Shown: piece after piece, positions 7,301 through 14,400 of the stretch | Layout: the number at the start of each line of letters is the position of its first letter | Position numbering within the stretch: the stretch's first letter is position 1 | From: an uncultured bacterium | Lineage (GTDB): Bacteria > Bacteroidota > Bacteroidia > Chitinophagales > CAIODY01 | DNA: 21,538 nt | Assembly: GCA_903871715.1 (NCBI GenBank) | Contig: CAIQHW010000120.1 | Span: forward strand, 1 to 21,538 | Direction: 5' to 3' | Position numbers and translations under genes: made by a program | The notes under the pieces: generated by a model | Told to the model about the DNA's origin: nothing | The model's database searches: none | Seen by the model: only the letters and a program-made list of their open reading frames with translations

Positions 7301-7778
7301 CTTGCAAATTGCTGCCAAACAACATGTTGTCCATCAACACTTTTGCAATGCCTTGGCGGATTTGATTGTTCAAATGATTGTGGTCGCCATCAAAATAAAC
7401 GAAGATTTTATTGCCCAACACTTTTGTTTCGCCACCAATGTTATAGCTCTCTTGCGCAGGGTCGAAGCCAATATTGCTTTGATTAAAATCGGTGATGTCG
7501 CCAAAAACTAACAGTTCAATTTTGTTGCCATAACTAAATTCCATTTTTTGTTTGATGTCCTCCAAATCCTTTTCAGCAGCCAACACCGTAAATTTTTCGA
7601 GTTCCGTTCCTCCAGTATGAAAGTAGGTAGTGAAGTTTGCTGACTCATAAAAAAACCAATCGGCAGGTTTAAATTGCACCCTGTTTTTACCAAACTCTAC
7701 TTGCGTATTTTGAGCGCAAACGCTTTGCAGAAGCGATATGGCAATGATCAGTAAAAATATTTTTTTGAAGCAATTCAT
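4389..7778 (-). CDS. Large outer-membrane protein: degenerate gluzincin domain, TolB-like propeller, C-terminal beta-barrel
   Basis: The 1129-residue product has a signal peptide (1-23, ending SVCAQ). Residues about 25-280 look like a peptidase-MA/gluzincin domain, but the expected HExxH helix reads QGIAKVLMDN (142-151) and the downstream motif reads LPTWYTDGLIAY (170-181), so zinc ligands are missing. Residues about 300-545 show repeating beta-propeller features of TolB/WD40-like type (GIVFASNRVKDTLY, LVYTCDQNGISNRFYAKLD). A charged linker (KKKEKDDADKKSEDEEQ, 654-670) precedes about 400 residues of amphipathic strands that end in Phe, as expected of a BamA/surface-antigen-like barrel (YGFRYKLYFEKY, FVYNSELRWDLYPF, FGYGWGLRTSVLGYFARLDFARG). 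It probably sits in the outer membrane with periplasmic N-terminal domains. Homologues are often labelled TolB-like; the function is unknown. Confidence 0.75.
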   Translation of the reverse strand: MNCFKKIFLLIIAISLLQSVCAQNTQVEFGKNRVQFKPADWFFYESANFTTYFHTGGTELEKFTVLAAEKDLEDIKQKMEFSYGNKIELLVFGDITDFNQSNIGFDPAQESYNIGGETKVLGNKIFVYFDGDHNHLNNQIRQGIAKVLMDNMLFGSNLQEIVQNAVLLNLPTWYTDGLIAYIAQPWSVDKDDRLRDFFNNNLVKNFNQFTGIDNQFAGESFWNYLDEKFDKGTISNLLYVTRINRSMEAGFLFVLNKSVNESYTEWFQFYKDRYAAEAQARKNPAEKYLVDVLLKRNNYNSAAKINTEATSIAFVVNDLGRIKLMLKVEDEKNPRVIYRYGLRNTLLPIDAQNPVFTFDITGKKLLAFFMKHKQLYFLQYDIETKKREIRMFAGFHKIYEINYGPDKNTILLNARATANSDIYIYNFTNGKTTTITNDYWDEKNPHYVKLANRKGIVFASNRVKDTLYKQPQDTLLQLQNFDVFFYNLQNKKLTRISNTKDYNESFPQQYNKEGLVYTCDQNGISNRFYAKLDSVFSRTDTIVYFKDSTITNPQSVDRSWFQNIPNQWIDSVKYADVYRDTFKTFPFSNYNTGITGLEVPHRAKFMLESFRNGNRMSYYKIPIRDSVSLKSAPTLINTAYRIKTMFNKTSAQNKKKEKDDADKKSEDEEQLAFLNDSLTRKINPFHSIFQNEFVMPWDTETFIFADTETVFANEPLFKVNRVTPYRLHTYMSSIYTQFDKNSIMQQYQPFTGVANGYIDQPLSLWLRADVKDIMEDYRIQGGVSIPTSFNSLAYFIRYQNFRKRLDKQFTLYRNSTATSLGGSATSSAAKSKLKTNYLESKFTYPFDEFRCIRAIVGLRQDNFDTLATDANSLQSPLLKQYWSIFHVEYVHDNTRSKVTNILYGFRYKLYFEKYKMLDGNGATMNIAGWDLRRYSKIYRTLIWANRFAGATSFGKQKMMYYLGGVDSWVSIPPNQQKFDHTNPVANPSDYAFQSLATNMRGFQQNVRNGNSYFVYNSELRWDLYPFFTNKPIRSDFIRNFQLITFFDMGSAWIGPSPLSTEAKVSFTDVINDPPIKIEVNYYRNPIVFGYGWGLRTSVLGYFARLDFARGVDNNKIVNKQVYFSLSTDF

Positions 7779-7828
7779 TTTTTCAAGGAGTGTAAAAATA
7801 AATAAAATTCAATCACAACAAGCATTTG

Positions 7829-7836
7829 TATTTTTG
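7829..7836 (+). promoter_or_regulatory. -7 promoter box immediately before the MBL hydrolase start
   Basis: TATTTTTG is an exact match to TAnnTTTG and ends only four nt before the ATG at 7841, so the transcript would start at or within a few bases of the start codon. No TTTG box is visible 19-21 nt upstream, which lowers confidence. Confidence 0.5.
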
Positions 7837-7840
7837 CGGC

Positions 7841-8491
7841 ATGATACAAATTCGATGTTTTCAATTTAACCCCATTCAGGAAAATACTTACGTTTTATTC
7901 AACGAAAAAAAGCAGTGCATCATTGTAGATGCTGGCTGTTATTTTGAAGAAGAAAAAAATGAATTACTCAACTTTGTTCTTGAAAATAATTTGCAGCCCA
8001 CGCTTTTGCTCAATACCCATGCGCATTTCGACCATGTGTTTGGCATTTCATTTTTGAAAAATAAATTTCCATCTGTGCCATTTGTGTTGCACCAAAATGA
8101 AAAAGTAGTGTTAGATTCTTTTGCTGCCGTTACTGCCAAATACGGCATTGCAGGCGATGTGCCGCCCGATGCCGATTATTTTATAGATGAAAAAAGCGAA
8201 TTAAAATTGGGCGATGAAAAAATAAAAATTTTGTTTACACCTGGTCATTCGCTAGGCAGTTTAAGTTTTTATTTCGAGCCAGAAAACATGGTTGTAAGTG
8301 GTGATGTTTTGTTTCAACAAAGCATTGGGCGCACCGATATTATGGGTGGCGATTTTTCAACTTTGGTCCAAAGTATACATGATAAATTATTCACACTGCC
8401 CGATGAAACGCAGGTGTATAGCGGTCATGGAGCTGTTACCACCATTGGCGAAGAAAAAGACTTCAATCCTTTTGTGGGGAAAAATGCGTAA
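7841..8491 (+). CDS. Metallo-beta-lactamase-fold hydrolase (glyoxalase II / YcbL-like)
   Basis: The start is taken at the ATG at 7841 (216 residues), since the earlier candidate at 7826 would precede the promoter box. Metal-binding motifs are complete: HAHFDH (60-65), TPGHS with His136, SGDVLF with Asp155, and SGHG with His196. Together these form the binuclear zinc site of the MBL fold. The pattern FQFNPIQENTYVL and the length of about 210 residues match the small glyoxalase-II-like YcbL group, which hydrolyse thioesters such as S-lactoylglutathione analogues; the actual substrate cannot be read from sequence. A cytoplasmic location is expected, as there is no signal peptide. It is divergent from the 1129-residue protein gene and upstream of the membrane-protein/radA pair. 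Confidence 0.88.
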   Translation: MIQIRCFQFNPIQENTYVLFNEKKQCIIVDAGCYFEEEKNELLNFVLENNLQPTLLLNTHAHFDHVFGISFLKNKFPSVPFVLHQNEKVVLDSFAAVTAKYGIAGDVPPDADYFIDEKSELKLGDEKIKILFTPGHSLGSLSFYFEPENMVVSGDVLFQQSIGRTDIMGGDFSTLVQSIHDKLFTLPDETQVYSGHGAVTTIGEEKDFNPFVGKNA

Positions 8492-8506
8492 GAAATCTAT
8501 TTACCA

Positions 8507-8539
8507 AACGAAATGAAAAACATTTTTTCTATTTTCGTT
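8507..8539. other. Imperfect inverted repeat between MBL hydrolase and membrane protein genes
   Basis: AACGAAA (8507-8513) pairs with TTTCGTT (8533-8539), and the inner GAAAAA/TTTTTTC can extend the stem with small bulges around a short loop. No U-run follows, so it is not a standard terminator. Its right arm overlaps the TATTTTCG box (8530-8537), a one-mismatch -7 element for the next gene. It may be a weak terminator or operator, or may only reflect A/T-rich composition. Confidence 0.35.
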
Positions 8540-8549
8540 GAAACCAAAA

Positions 8550-9062
8550 ATGATGAATGAATCCGAAAATATAGCTGCTGAAAGTGCTTCAAAAAATATT
8601 GCCGCAGAAGAAAATGGCGATGAAGGCAATGTGCTGCTTGCCTTAATTGGCGCAGGTTTGGCGGCTTTGTTTGGCGCAGTGGCTTGGGCTGTTTTGGTTG
8701 AAGTGGTGGCTTATCGAGCGGCATATTTATTGCCTGGCATTGGCTATTTGGTGGGCAAAGTAATTCATAAAGTAAAAGGCGATGGCTACGGTTTGCGCTA
8801 TGGCATGATGGGGGCATTTTTTTCTTTTGGCGGATGTTTTTTGGCAAATTTAATTTACGTTTTAACCACCAATCACAGCAGCGATATTGAAGATATGGTT
8901 AATGGAAATACGCGGCGACAAGAGCTTAGTTACATTGCCCATGCGATGTTGGACAGATTGCGACCCAGCGATATTTTATTGTATGGTGCTGCTATTTACT
9001 TAGGATTTGTGATGTCGTATAAAGACAAAGAGGAAGAAATAATTTTACCAGAAAAGAAATAA
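8550..9062 (+). CDS. Small integral membrane protein of unknown function, coupled to radA
   Basis: The start is placed at the ATG at 8550 (170 residues; ATG 8553 is equally possible) rather than the upstream TTG at 8538. After an acidic, alanine-rich N-terminus of about 25 residues come hydrophobic segments: VLLALIGAGLAALFGAVAWAV, then a glycine-containing YLLPGIGYLVGKVIH, then MMGAFFSFGGCFLANLIYVL and finally ILLYGAAIYLGFVMSY, giving roughly three or four transmembrane helices. The C-terminal tail is charged (YKDKEEEIILPEKK). The YLVGKVIHKVKGDGYGLRYGMMG segment recalls small conserved membrane proteins annotated only as hypothetical. I do not recognise a function. Its TAA stop (9060-9062) is directly followed by the radA ATG, which implies co-transcription and probably translational coupling. 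Confidence 0.75.
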   Translation: MMNESENIAAESASKNIAAEENGDEGNVLLALIGAGLAALFGAVAWAVLVEVVAYRAAYLLPGIGYLVGKVIHKVKGDGYGLRYGMMGAFFSFGGCFLANLIYVLTTNHSSDIEDMVNGNTRRQELSYIAHAMLDRLRPSDILLYGAAIYLGFVMSYKDKEEEIILPEKK

Positions 9063-10430
9063 ATGTCGAAAACAAAATCAGTTTATAGTTGTCAAAGTTG
9101 CGGAGCAAATTATTCAAAATGGGTGGGCAAATGCAGCAGTTGTGGTGAATGGAATACGATTGTTGAAGAGCTCATCAGCAACGAACAACAACCTTTTGAT
9201 TGGAAAGCCGATAGCCGCAAAACCGCCACGGTGGCTAAACCTGTTAGTTTGAATGAAATTACACCCAGCGAACAATATCGCCTACCCACCGCCGATGCAG
9301 AGCTGAACAGGGTTTTGGGCGGAGGCATTGTGCCAGGCTCGTTGGTGTTAATTGCAGGCGAACCGGGCATTGGCAAGTCAACTTTGTTTTTGCAAGTGGC
9401 TTTGCATTTGCAAAACAAAACGGTGTTGTACATCAGCGGCGAAGAAAGTGAGCAACAAATAAAAATGAGAGCCGACAGAATTTCGACCCAACAAGAAATT
9501 ATTTTGCTCACCGAAACCTGCACCCAGCATATCTTTAAAGCACTTCAAAATATTCATCCCGATTTAATTATTATTGATTCTATTCAAACTTTGCACAGCA
9601 ATTTAATTGAATCAACACCTGGTAGTGTGTCGCAAATTCGCGAATGTACGGGCGAATGGCAACGCTATGCTAAAGAAACCAACACATCTGTTTTTTTGAT
9701 TGGGCACATCACCAAAGATGGCAGCATTGCCGGACCAAAAGTGCTGGAACACATGGTGGATACAGTGTTGCAGTTTGAAGGCGACCAACATTATACTTAT
9801 CGCATTTTGCGAACTTTAAAAAATAGATTTGGCAGCACCAACGAATTGGGCATTTACGAAATGCAGCCCAATGGCTTGCGCCAAGTAAGTAATCCGAGCG
9901 AAATTTTAATTACGCAACGCGAAGAGCAATTGAGTGGTATCGCCATAGCCGCCACCATGGAAGGTTTGCGCCCGATGCTGATTGAAACACAAGCATTGGT
10001 TTCGCAAACACATTTTAGCACACCGCAAAGAACCGCCACTGGCTTCGATTTGCGCCGATTAAATATGTTGTTGGCTGTTTTAGAAAAACGTGGAGGATTT
10101 ACTTTTGGAACAAAAGATGTGTTTGTAAATTTAGCTGGCGGTTTAAAAATTGACGACCCAGCTTTAGACTTGGCTATTTGCAGCGCTCTGCTGAGCAGCT
10201 ATGAAGATAAACCGCTGGCAAGCAATATTTGTTTTGTGGGCGAAGTGGGCTTGAGTGGCGAAATACGAGCTGTGAACAAAATTGAAAACCGCATTGCCGA
10301 AGCCGATAAATTGGGTTTTCAAAAAATAATTATTTCCACTTACAACAAAAAAGGATTAGACACCAAACGCTACAACATTGATGTCATCACATGTTCCAAG
10401 TTGGAGCAAGTGTATCAATTGTTGTTTTGA
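9063..10430 (+). CDS. radA: DNA repair protein RadA (Sms)
   Basis: The 455-residue protein has every RadA landmark in order. These are an N-terminal C4 zinc finger (Cys10, Cys13, Cys24, Cys27), a RecA-like ATPase with Walker A GEPGIGKST (99-107) and Walker B LIIID (168-172), the RadA-specific KNRFG motif (253-257), and a Lon-protease-like C-terminal domain (TATGFDLRRLNMLLAVLEKR, GEVGLSGEIRAV). RadA is a DnaB-like branch-migration helicase that helps process recombination intermediates during homologous recombination and repair. Length is standard (about 455). The start abuts the stop of the upstream membrane-protein gene. At the 3' end the last 16 bases overlap the convergent DUF5916 gene, so no separate terminator fits between them. 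Confidence 0.96.
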   Translation: MSKTKSVYSCQSCGANYSKWVGKCSSCGEWNTIVEELISNEQQPFDWKADSRKTATVAKPVSLNEITPSEQYRLPTADAELNRVLGGGIVPGSLVLIAGEPGIGKSTLFLQVALHLQNKTVLYISGEESEQQIKMRADRISTQQEIILLTETCTQHIFKALQNIHPDLIIIDSIQTLHSNLIESTPGSVSQIRECTGEWQRYAKETNTSVFLIGHITKDGSIAGPKVLEHMVDTVLQFEGDQHYTYRILRTLKNRFGSTNELGIYEMQPNGLRQVSNPSEILITQREEQLSGIAIAATMEGLRPMLIETQALVSQTHFSTPQRTATGFDLRRLNMLLAVLEKRGGFTFGTKDVFVNLAGGLKIDDPALDLAICSALLSSYEDKPLASNICFVGEVGLSGEIRAVNKIENRIAEADKLGFQKIIISTYNKKGLDTKRYNIDVITCSKLEQVYQLLF

Positions 10431-12844
10431 TGCAAAGCTGTTTTCCATCTATTCGCATCCAAATAATAAATCGCTTTCAGCGAAAATGAATTAGCAAGTG
10501 GTTGATTAAAAGTGTTATTGACATTGCTGATGTAAGTATATTTTGGCACAATGCCATCTTCTTCTACCAAATTTTTCCATGCCAAAGTCAAGAAACTTCC
10601 AGGTGCAAATTGCATGGTAAAAACTGCATCCAGAGTCCAAGCATTGAAATCAAAATCTGCATTTAAGTTGTCGGAAATATTTTGCATCGAGCCATCTTTT
10701 TGCAACAAATAATATTGGCTGTATCGTCCGCCACTCCAGTAATGACGGGCAATTACGCTCAATGAGATTCGATTAGTAAAAACATAACTGAAGTTGAGTG
10801 AGTTGCTAATTTCAATCACATTACGTTTGCCAAAATTGATATTCGTGCCATCATCTTGCACATAACCTCTTTGGTTGCTTGCCAGTGCATACGCATAAAC
10901 ATAAATCAGCAAAAACTTTTTGCCCAATTTTAATCTTGGTGTGATTTCGTAATCAATTTTGTTTCTGTTTTTTTCATCGAGCCATCTAAAATTTGTACCA
11001 GCATCAATCGCTAAAGTTTTGCGATAATCAGATGAAAAATAAATTCCGCTTTGATAAACTTTCGGAATATTATAAAACCAACCATCGACTCGTGGTTCGT
11101 AGAAATCCTTTGACACAAAGGGTTTTAGCCAAAAATAAGTTACCATCGTTAAATAATTTTTCCAATCCAATTTTGTTCGTTCACTGATTTGTGAGTAAGC
11201 ATATTTCTGTCCGTCAAACAAATTTTCTTGGTCAAGCGCCAGTAAATTATTCATGTTCAAAATTTTCCAAAACGGCTTTGTAATGTATTGATGCAAATAC
11301 AAATTGTGGTGGATGTAATTATTTTTTGCCAAATAACCTAAGTCGTTTGAATTGAACGAATTGCTTGTTGCATCAAGGTTGTAGCCCCATTGCCACATGT
11401 CGGCAATTTTACCAAATGATGCAACAGTTCTGTTTCCGGTAATTGATTTTGCATTACTAAAATCAGTTCCGTTTTTCAAAAAAATGTTGCTGATGTTTTC
11501 TTGAAACGTGAAAGCATACTTACTTTTTTTATCCAAAAACTTTGCATCAACCCCAGTTACATTGGCATCATTTCCTTGTGCTGTTCGTGTAACATTGGTA
11601 TTGATGAAACCTATGTGGGAATTGTTTTTCAGCGTTTTTTCTACAACAAACATATTGTAGTTGGTCAATGGTTCGTACAATATTTTTTTTGAGTTGTTGT
11701 TGATGTCAGTTGCATCAGCGTATAAATTATTTGTAACCGCATTAAACAAACCGATAGATAAATTTTCTTTTGTTTTTCCTGTGATTTTAAATGCGTTGAT
11801 AAGTTGAGTTTGTGCTGGCGGATTGGTTGCTGAAAACGCTGTATCGCTTTTCCGATAAGTGTTGTAGCTCGATAAATCACCAATTCTTCTGGAATAAAAC
11901 AAATCGTTTTTTGAAAATAATTCTGCTCCTTCTAAAAAAAATGGGCGACGTTCTTGGTACTGAACTTCATACGGTGTAAGGTTTTTAACAACTTGGTCAG
12001 AAACCACTTGACCAAAATCTGGAATCAAAGTCATATCTAAAGTGAAACTTTCGTTAATACCATATTTTAAATCAGCACCGCCCCGAAATGCTTGACCAGT
12101 GTGGTTTCCCTGCAAAAAATAATATTCGGATAAATAAGGCGAAAGGGATAAACGCAATGGCGATTCAATTTTTTCAACGCCTTTAATTGGATTAAAATAA
12201 GGAATGAAATCTTGAATGGTTGGAGCTGTGGTGGTGAAACTTGTGATTTCTTTTTTGCGCCTAATTTCACGAACCAAATCACAACTCCAATCTTGAATTT
12301 CTTTTTTCGGAAATCGAATTGCCGAGTAAGGAATTTTTATTTCAACACACCAAGCATTTTCCAATAAGCCCGTTTTGCTTTCCCACACAGCGTCCCAGTC
12401 ATCATCCAACGCTTCGCCATTTTGTGATGCCTTGAAATCATCTTGCACATTATCCACCGAAACACCAAATCCGTAAGCATTTAAACCATCATGATAGGTA
12501 TCTAAGAAGATGTAAAAATTTTCAGTGTTGCCCCAAACTGTTCCTCTTTGAGTAAGTTTGTGTTGAATGCTATCTAAATGTTTATCGTAGCAAATTGCTA
12601 AAAAATAAATAGCATTGTTGTCGTAAACCATTTTCACTTCTGTGTTTTCAGTAGGTAAATTTCCTGGTCGAGGTTCATTTTGATAATTTAATTTTGCTGC
12701 CGTTGCATTTTTCCAACACTCGTCATCTGGCTTCCCATCTAATTTTGGAGCTTGTTGCACACGGATAGCTTTCAAATTAATTTGGTCTTCAGCCCAAACT
12801 ATTTGTGAAAGCGAAAGCAAAAGAAGCAACAAAAAAGTTTTCAT
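10415..12844 (-). CDS. DUF5916-type outer-membrane protein with N-terminal CBM9-like domain
   Basis: The 809-residue product begins with a signal peptide (1-18, ending QIVWA). Residues about 20-220 form a CBM9-like sandwich: APKLDGKPDDECWKNA, EVKMVYDNNAIYFLAICYD, GTVWGNTENFYIFLDTYHDG, and AWCVEIKIPYSAIRFP. The remainder fits DUF5916, with SPYLSEYYFLQG, FTLDMTLIPDFGQVVSDQVV, YEVQYQERRPFFLEGAELF, and then many amphipathic strands suggesting an outer-membrane barrel. Such proteins are common in Bacteroidota and lack an agreed function; carbohydrate or polymer binding at the surface is inferred only from the CBM9 resemblance. The gene is divergent from upp and its last 16 bases overlap radA tail-to-tail. 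A one-mismatch -7 box (TATTTTCG) lies just upstream of its start. Confidence 0.85.
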   Translation of the reverse strand: MKTFLLLLLLSLSQIVWAEDQINLKAIRVQQAPKLDGKPDDECWKNATAAKLNYQNEPRPGNLPTENTEVKMVYDNNAIYFLAICYDKHLDSIQHKLTQRGTVWGNTENFYIFLDTYHDGLNAYGFGVSVDNVQDDFKASQNGEALDDDWDAVWESKTGLLENAWCVEIKIPYSAIRFPKKEIQDWSCDLVREIRRKKEITSFTTTAPTIQDFIPYFNPIKGVEKIESPLRLSLSPYLSEYYFLQGNHTGQAFRGGADLKYGINESFTLDMTLIPDFGQVVSDQVVKNLTPYEVQYQERRPFFLEGAELFSKNDLFYSRRIGDLSSYNTYRKSDTAFSATNPPAQTQLINAFKITGKTKENLSIGLFNAVTNNLYADATDINNNSKKILYEPLTNYNMFVVEKTLKNNSHIGFINTNVTRTAQGNDANVTGVDAKFLDKKSKYAFTFQENISNIFLKNGTDFSNAKSITGNRTVASFGKIADMWQWGYNLDATSNSFNSNDLGYLAKNNYIHHNLYLHQYITKPFWKILNMNNLLALDQENLFDGQKYAYSQISERTKLDWKNYLTMVTYFWLKPFVSKDFYEPRVDGWFYNIPKVYQSGIYFSSDYRKTLAIDAGTNFRWLDEKNRNKIDYEITPRLKLGKKFLLIYVYAYALASNQRGYVQDDGTNINFGKRNVIEISNSLNFSYVFTNRISLSVIARHYWSGGRYSQYYLLQKDGSMQNISDNLNADFDFNAWTLDAVFTMQFAPGSFLTLAWKNLVEEDGIVPKYTYISNVNNTFNQPLANSFSLKAIYYLDANRWKTALHQNNN

Positions 12845-12854
12845 TTTTACTCAA

Positions 12855-12885
12855 CGAAAATAATGGAGTTGTGTAATGTTGCGAA
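12855..12885 (-). promoter_or_regulatory. Possible promoter of the DUF5916 gene
   Basis: On the minus strand TATTTTCG (12862-12855) is one base off TAnnTTTG, and TTCG (12885-12882) lies 19 nt upstream, one base off TTTG. The box is 10 nt from the ATG, so the leader would be very short. A/T-rich sequence makes chance matches likely. Confidence 0.3.
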
Positions 12886-12948
12886 TTTTAATTGAATGGA
12901 AACGAAATTATTTTCAACTTTACGTTTCGTATTTTTAATTTAAAATCA

Positions 12949-13599
12949 ATGCTTCACAACCTTTCAAAAAACAATTCGCTTGTTCATCAATTCGTTGCCG
13001 AATTACGAGATACAACTATTCAAAACGATAGAATGCGCTTCCGCCGCAACTTAGAGCGATTGGGCGAAATTATGGCGTATGAAATCAGTAAAACAATGGC
13101 TTATAAAATCGATAAAATTCAAACACCTTTAGCTATGGCTGATTGCCCTGTGTTGCAGGAGCAGCCTGTGTTGGCAAATATTCTTCGTGCTGCTGTGCCG
13201 ATGTATCAAGGTTTGCTGAATTATTTTGATAAAGCCGATAATGCTTTTATTTCTGCTTACCGCAAACATCATCCAGATGGAAGTTTTGAAATTGATTTGC
13301 AATACACTGCTTGCCCATCGTTAGAAAACAGAGTGTTGATTGTTTGTGACCCGATGCTTGCCACAGGAGCCAGCATGGTAGCCACTTTAAAAAAATTGGA
13401 AGCAATGGGCAAACCCAAACACATTCATATTGTAAGTGCAATTGCCAGTCAGTTTGGGATTGATTTTGTTGAAAAAAGTTTGCCCAATTGCACTTTGTGG
13501 ACAGCCACGATTGACCCTGTTTTGAATGAAGATAAATACATTGTTCCAGGCTTGGGCGACGCAGGCGACTTAGCTTTCGGGGAGAAGATGCAGCATTGA
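12949..13599 (+). CDS. upp: Uracil phosphoribosyltransferase
   Basis: The start is placed at the ATG at 12949 (216 residues, normal for the family); a longer reading from 12892 would add a Phe-rich stretch not expected in Upp. The enzyme joins uracil and PRPP to UMP in the cytoplasm (pyrimidine salvage). Signatures are ILRAAVPMYQGLL (78-90), the PRPP loop CDPMLATGAS (133-142) and the uracil-binding region YIVPGLGDAGDLAFG (197-211). The gene is followed after 32 nt by dut on the same strand, forming a small pyrimidine nucleotide pair, and is divergent from the DUF5916 gene. A TACGTTTC box at 12921-12928 may be its -7 element, but no -33 box is evident. Confidence 0.94.
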   Translation: MLHNLSKNNSLVHQFVAELRDTTIQNDRMRFRRNLERLGEIMAYEISKTMAYKIDKIQTPLAMADCPVLQEQPVLANILRAAVPMYQGLLNYFDKADNAFISAYRKHHPDGSFEIDLQYTACPSLENRVLIVCDPMLATGASMVATLKKLEAMGKPKHIHIVSAIASQFGIDFVEKSLPNCTLWTATIDPVLNEDKYIVPGLGDAGDLAFGEKMQH

Positions 13600-13631
13600 T
13601 TTTTTCTTTTTTCAAAAAAAACCTTTAAAAA

Positions 13632-14066
13632 ATGACGATAAAAATCATCAACGCATCACATCATCCATTGCCAGCTTACGAAACAAAAGGTGCTGCAGGT
13701 ATGGATTTGAGGGCATTTATTGCCGAATCAATTTCACTAAAACCGATGGAAAGAAAATTAATTTCAACAGGATTATTTATTGAAATACCATTTGGCTATG
13801 AAGCGCAAATTCGCCCCCGAAGCGGCATGGCGATTAAACGTGGTTTGACTTTAGTAAATTCACCTGGCACAATTGATAGCGATTATAGAGGCGAATTATG
13901 TTTGCCAATCATTAATCTTTCTACCGAAATTCAAATCATCAATGATGGTGATAGATTAGCACAAATGGTTATTACCAAACATGAAATTGTGGAATGGCGA
14001 TTAGCTGAAACACTTGTAGATAGCGAAAGAGGAGGAAATGGCTTTGGTAGCAGTGGTATAAAATAA
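13632..14066 (+). CDS. dut: dUTP diphosphatase (dUTPase)
   Basis: The 144-residue trimeric-type dUTPase hydrolyses dUTP to dUMP and pyrophosphate, preventing uracil incorporation into DNA and supplying dUMP for thymidylate synthesis. All five family motifs are present: AAGMDLRA (21-28), RPRSGMA (61-67), NSPGTIDSDYRGEL (76-89, with the uracil-binding loop and catalytic Asp), GDRLAQMV (106-113) and RGGNGFGSSG (133-142, the Gly-rich arm over the phosphates). Length is standard. It follows upp by 32 nt and is probably co-transcribed. No clear terminator hairpin is visible after it. Confidence 0.95.
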   Translation: MTIKIINASHHPLPAYETKGAAGMDLRAFIAESISLKPMERKLISTGLFIEIPFGYEAQIRPRSGMAIKRGLTLVNSPGTIDSDYRGELCLPIINLSTEIQIINDGDRLAQMVITKHEIVEWRLAETLVDSERGGNGFGSSGIK

Positions 14067-14201
14067 TTTTTTCTTAGAGAACTTATTTATCTTTAGTTTT
14101 TTACAAAAAATTAACTTGGTCATCAAACTATTGATAGTAAAGGGTTTTAGCCAATTTTATTTTCAAGATTTTTATTCCCTAAATTTTTTTTTGCAAAAAT
14201 A
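14067..14201 (+). other. Non-coding stretch after dut, no gene seen
   Basis: This A/T-rich stretch forms the first part of a 447-nt gene-free region. Apart from a small palindrome ACTAT-TG-ATAGT (14127-14138) I see nothing distinctive in it. The rest of the gap holds a promoter, the SAM riboswitch and its terminator. An open frame that crosses 14116-14298 overlaps the riboswitch aptamer and does not look like a protein. Confidence 0.5.
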
Positions 14202-14234
14202 TTTGGTGGTTCGTTTTTTATCAACTTATCTTTG
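14202..14234 (+). promoter_or_regulatory. Promoter of the SAM-riboswitch methionine operon
   Basis: TTTG (14202-14205), 21 nt, then TATCTTTG (14227-14234) gives exact matches to both the -33 and -7 boxes of Bacteroidota housekeeping promoters. Transcription would start near 14240, about 15 nt before the first base pair of the riboswitch. This is the best promoter in the window. Confidence 0.75.
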
Positions 14235-14254
14235 CACCAGTTCTTTTAAAATTT

Positions 14255-14362
14255 ACTTATCAAGAAAGGTAGAGGGTTATGGCCCGATGAAACCTTGACA
14301 ACCTGCATAGCGAAAGCCTTGCAAGGTGCCAATTCCAGCCTAAGCAATTAGGAAAGATAAGT
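14255..14362 (+). ncRNA. SAM-I (S-box) riboswitch aptamer
   Basis: The conserved core is plain: AAGAAAGGTAGAGGG, then ATGGCCCGATGAAACC, TTGACAACC and finally CAAGGTGCCAATTCCAGCC. The closing helix P1 is a perfect 7-bp pair, ACTTATC (14255-14261) with GATAAGT (14356-14362). The RNA binds S-adenosylmethionine, which stabilises P1. It lies upstream of a transsulfuration-type enzyme and homoserine dehydrogenase, the expected targets. The distance from the promoter (start near 14240) fits an aptamer at the very 5' end of the transcript. Confidence 0.95.
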
Positions 14363-14400
14363 TAGAAACAGCTTCGCAAATATTTTTCAAACACAATATT

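Noticed and set aside
7134..7511. 125-codon plus-strand open frame opposite the N-terminal part of the 1129-residue protein
   Set aside because: It is antisense to a well-supported gene, with no recognisable domain and no start context.
3058..7778. Polysaccharide utilisation locus
   Set aside because: CBM9-like proteins are present but there is no SusC/SusD pair, glycoside hydrolase or hybrid sensor in the window.
8507..8539. Rho-independent terminator after the MBL hydrolase
   Set aside because: The hairpin is A/T-rich, interrupted by bulges and not followed by a U-run; kept only as an inverted repeat.
12892..12948. Longer N-terminus for Upp
   Set aside because: The added 19 residues are not family-like and would make the enzyme longer than usual; the ATG at 12949 gives the normal length.
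14116..14298. 60-codon open frame upstream of metB, possible leader peptide
   Set aside because: It starts before the operon promoter and runs through the SAM-I aptamer core, so its sequence is explained by RNA structure and A/T-rich DNA.
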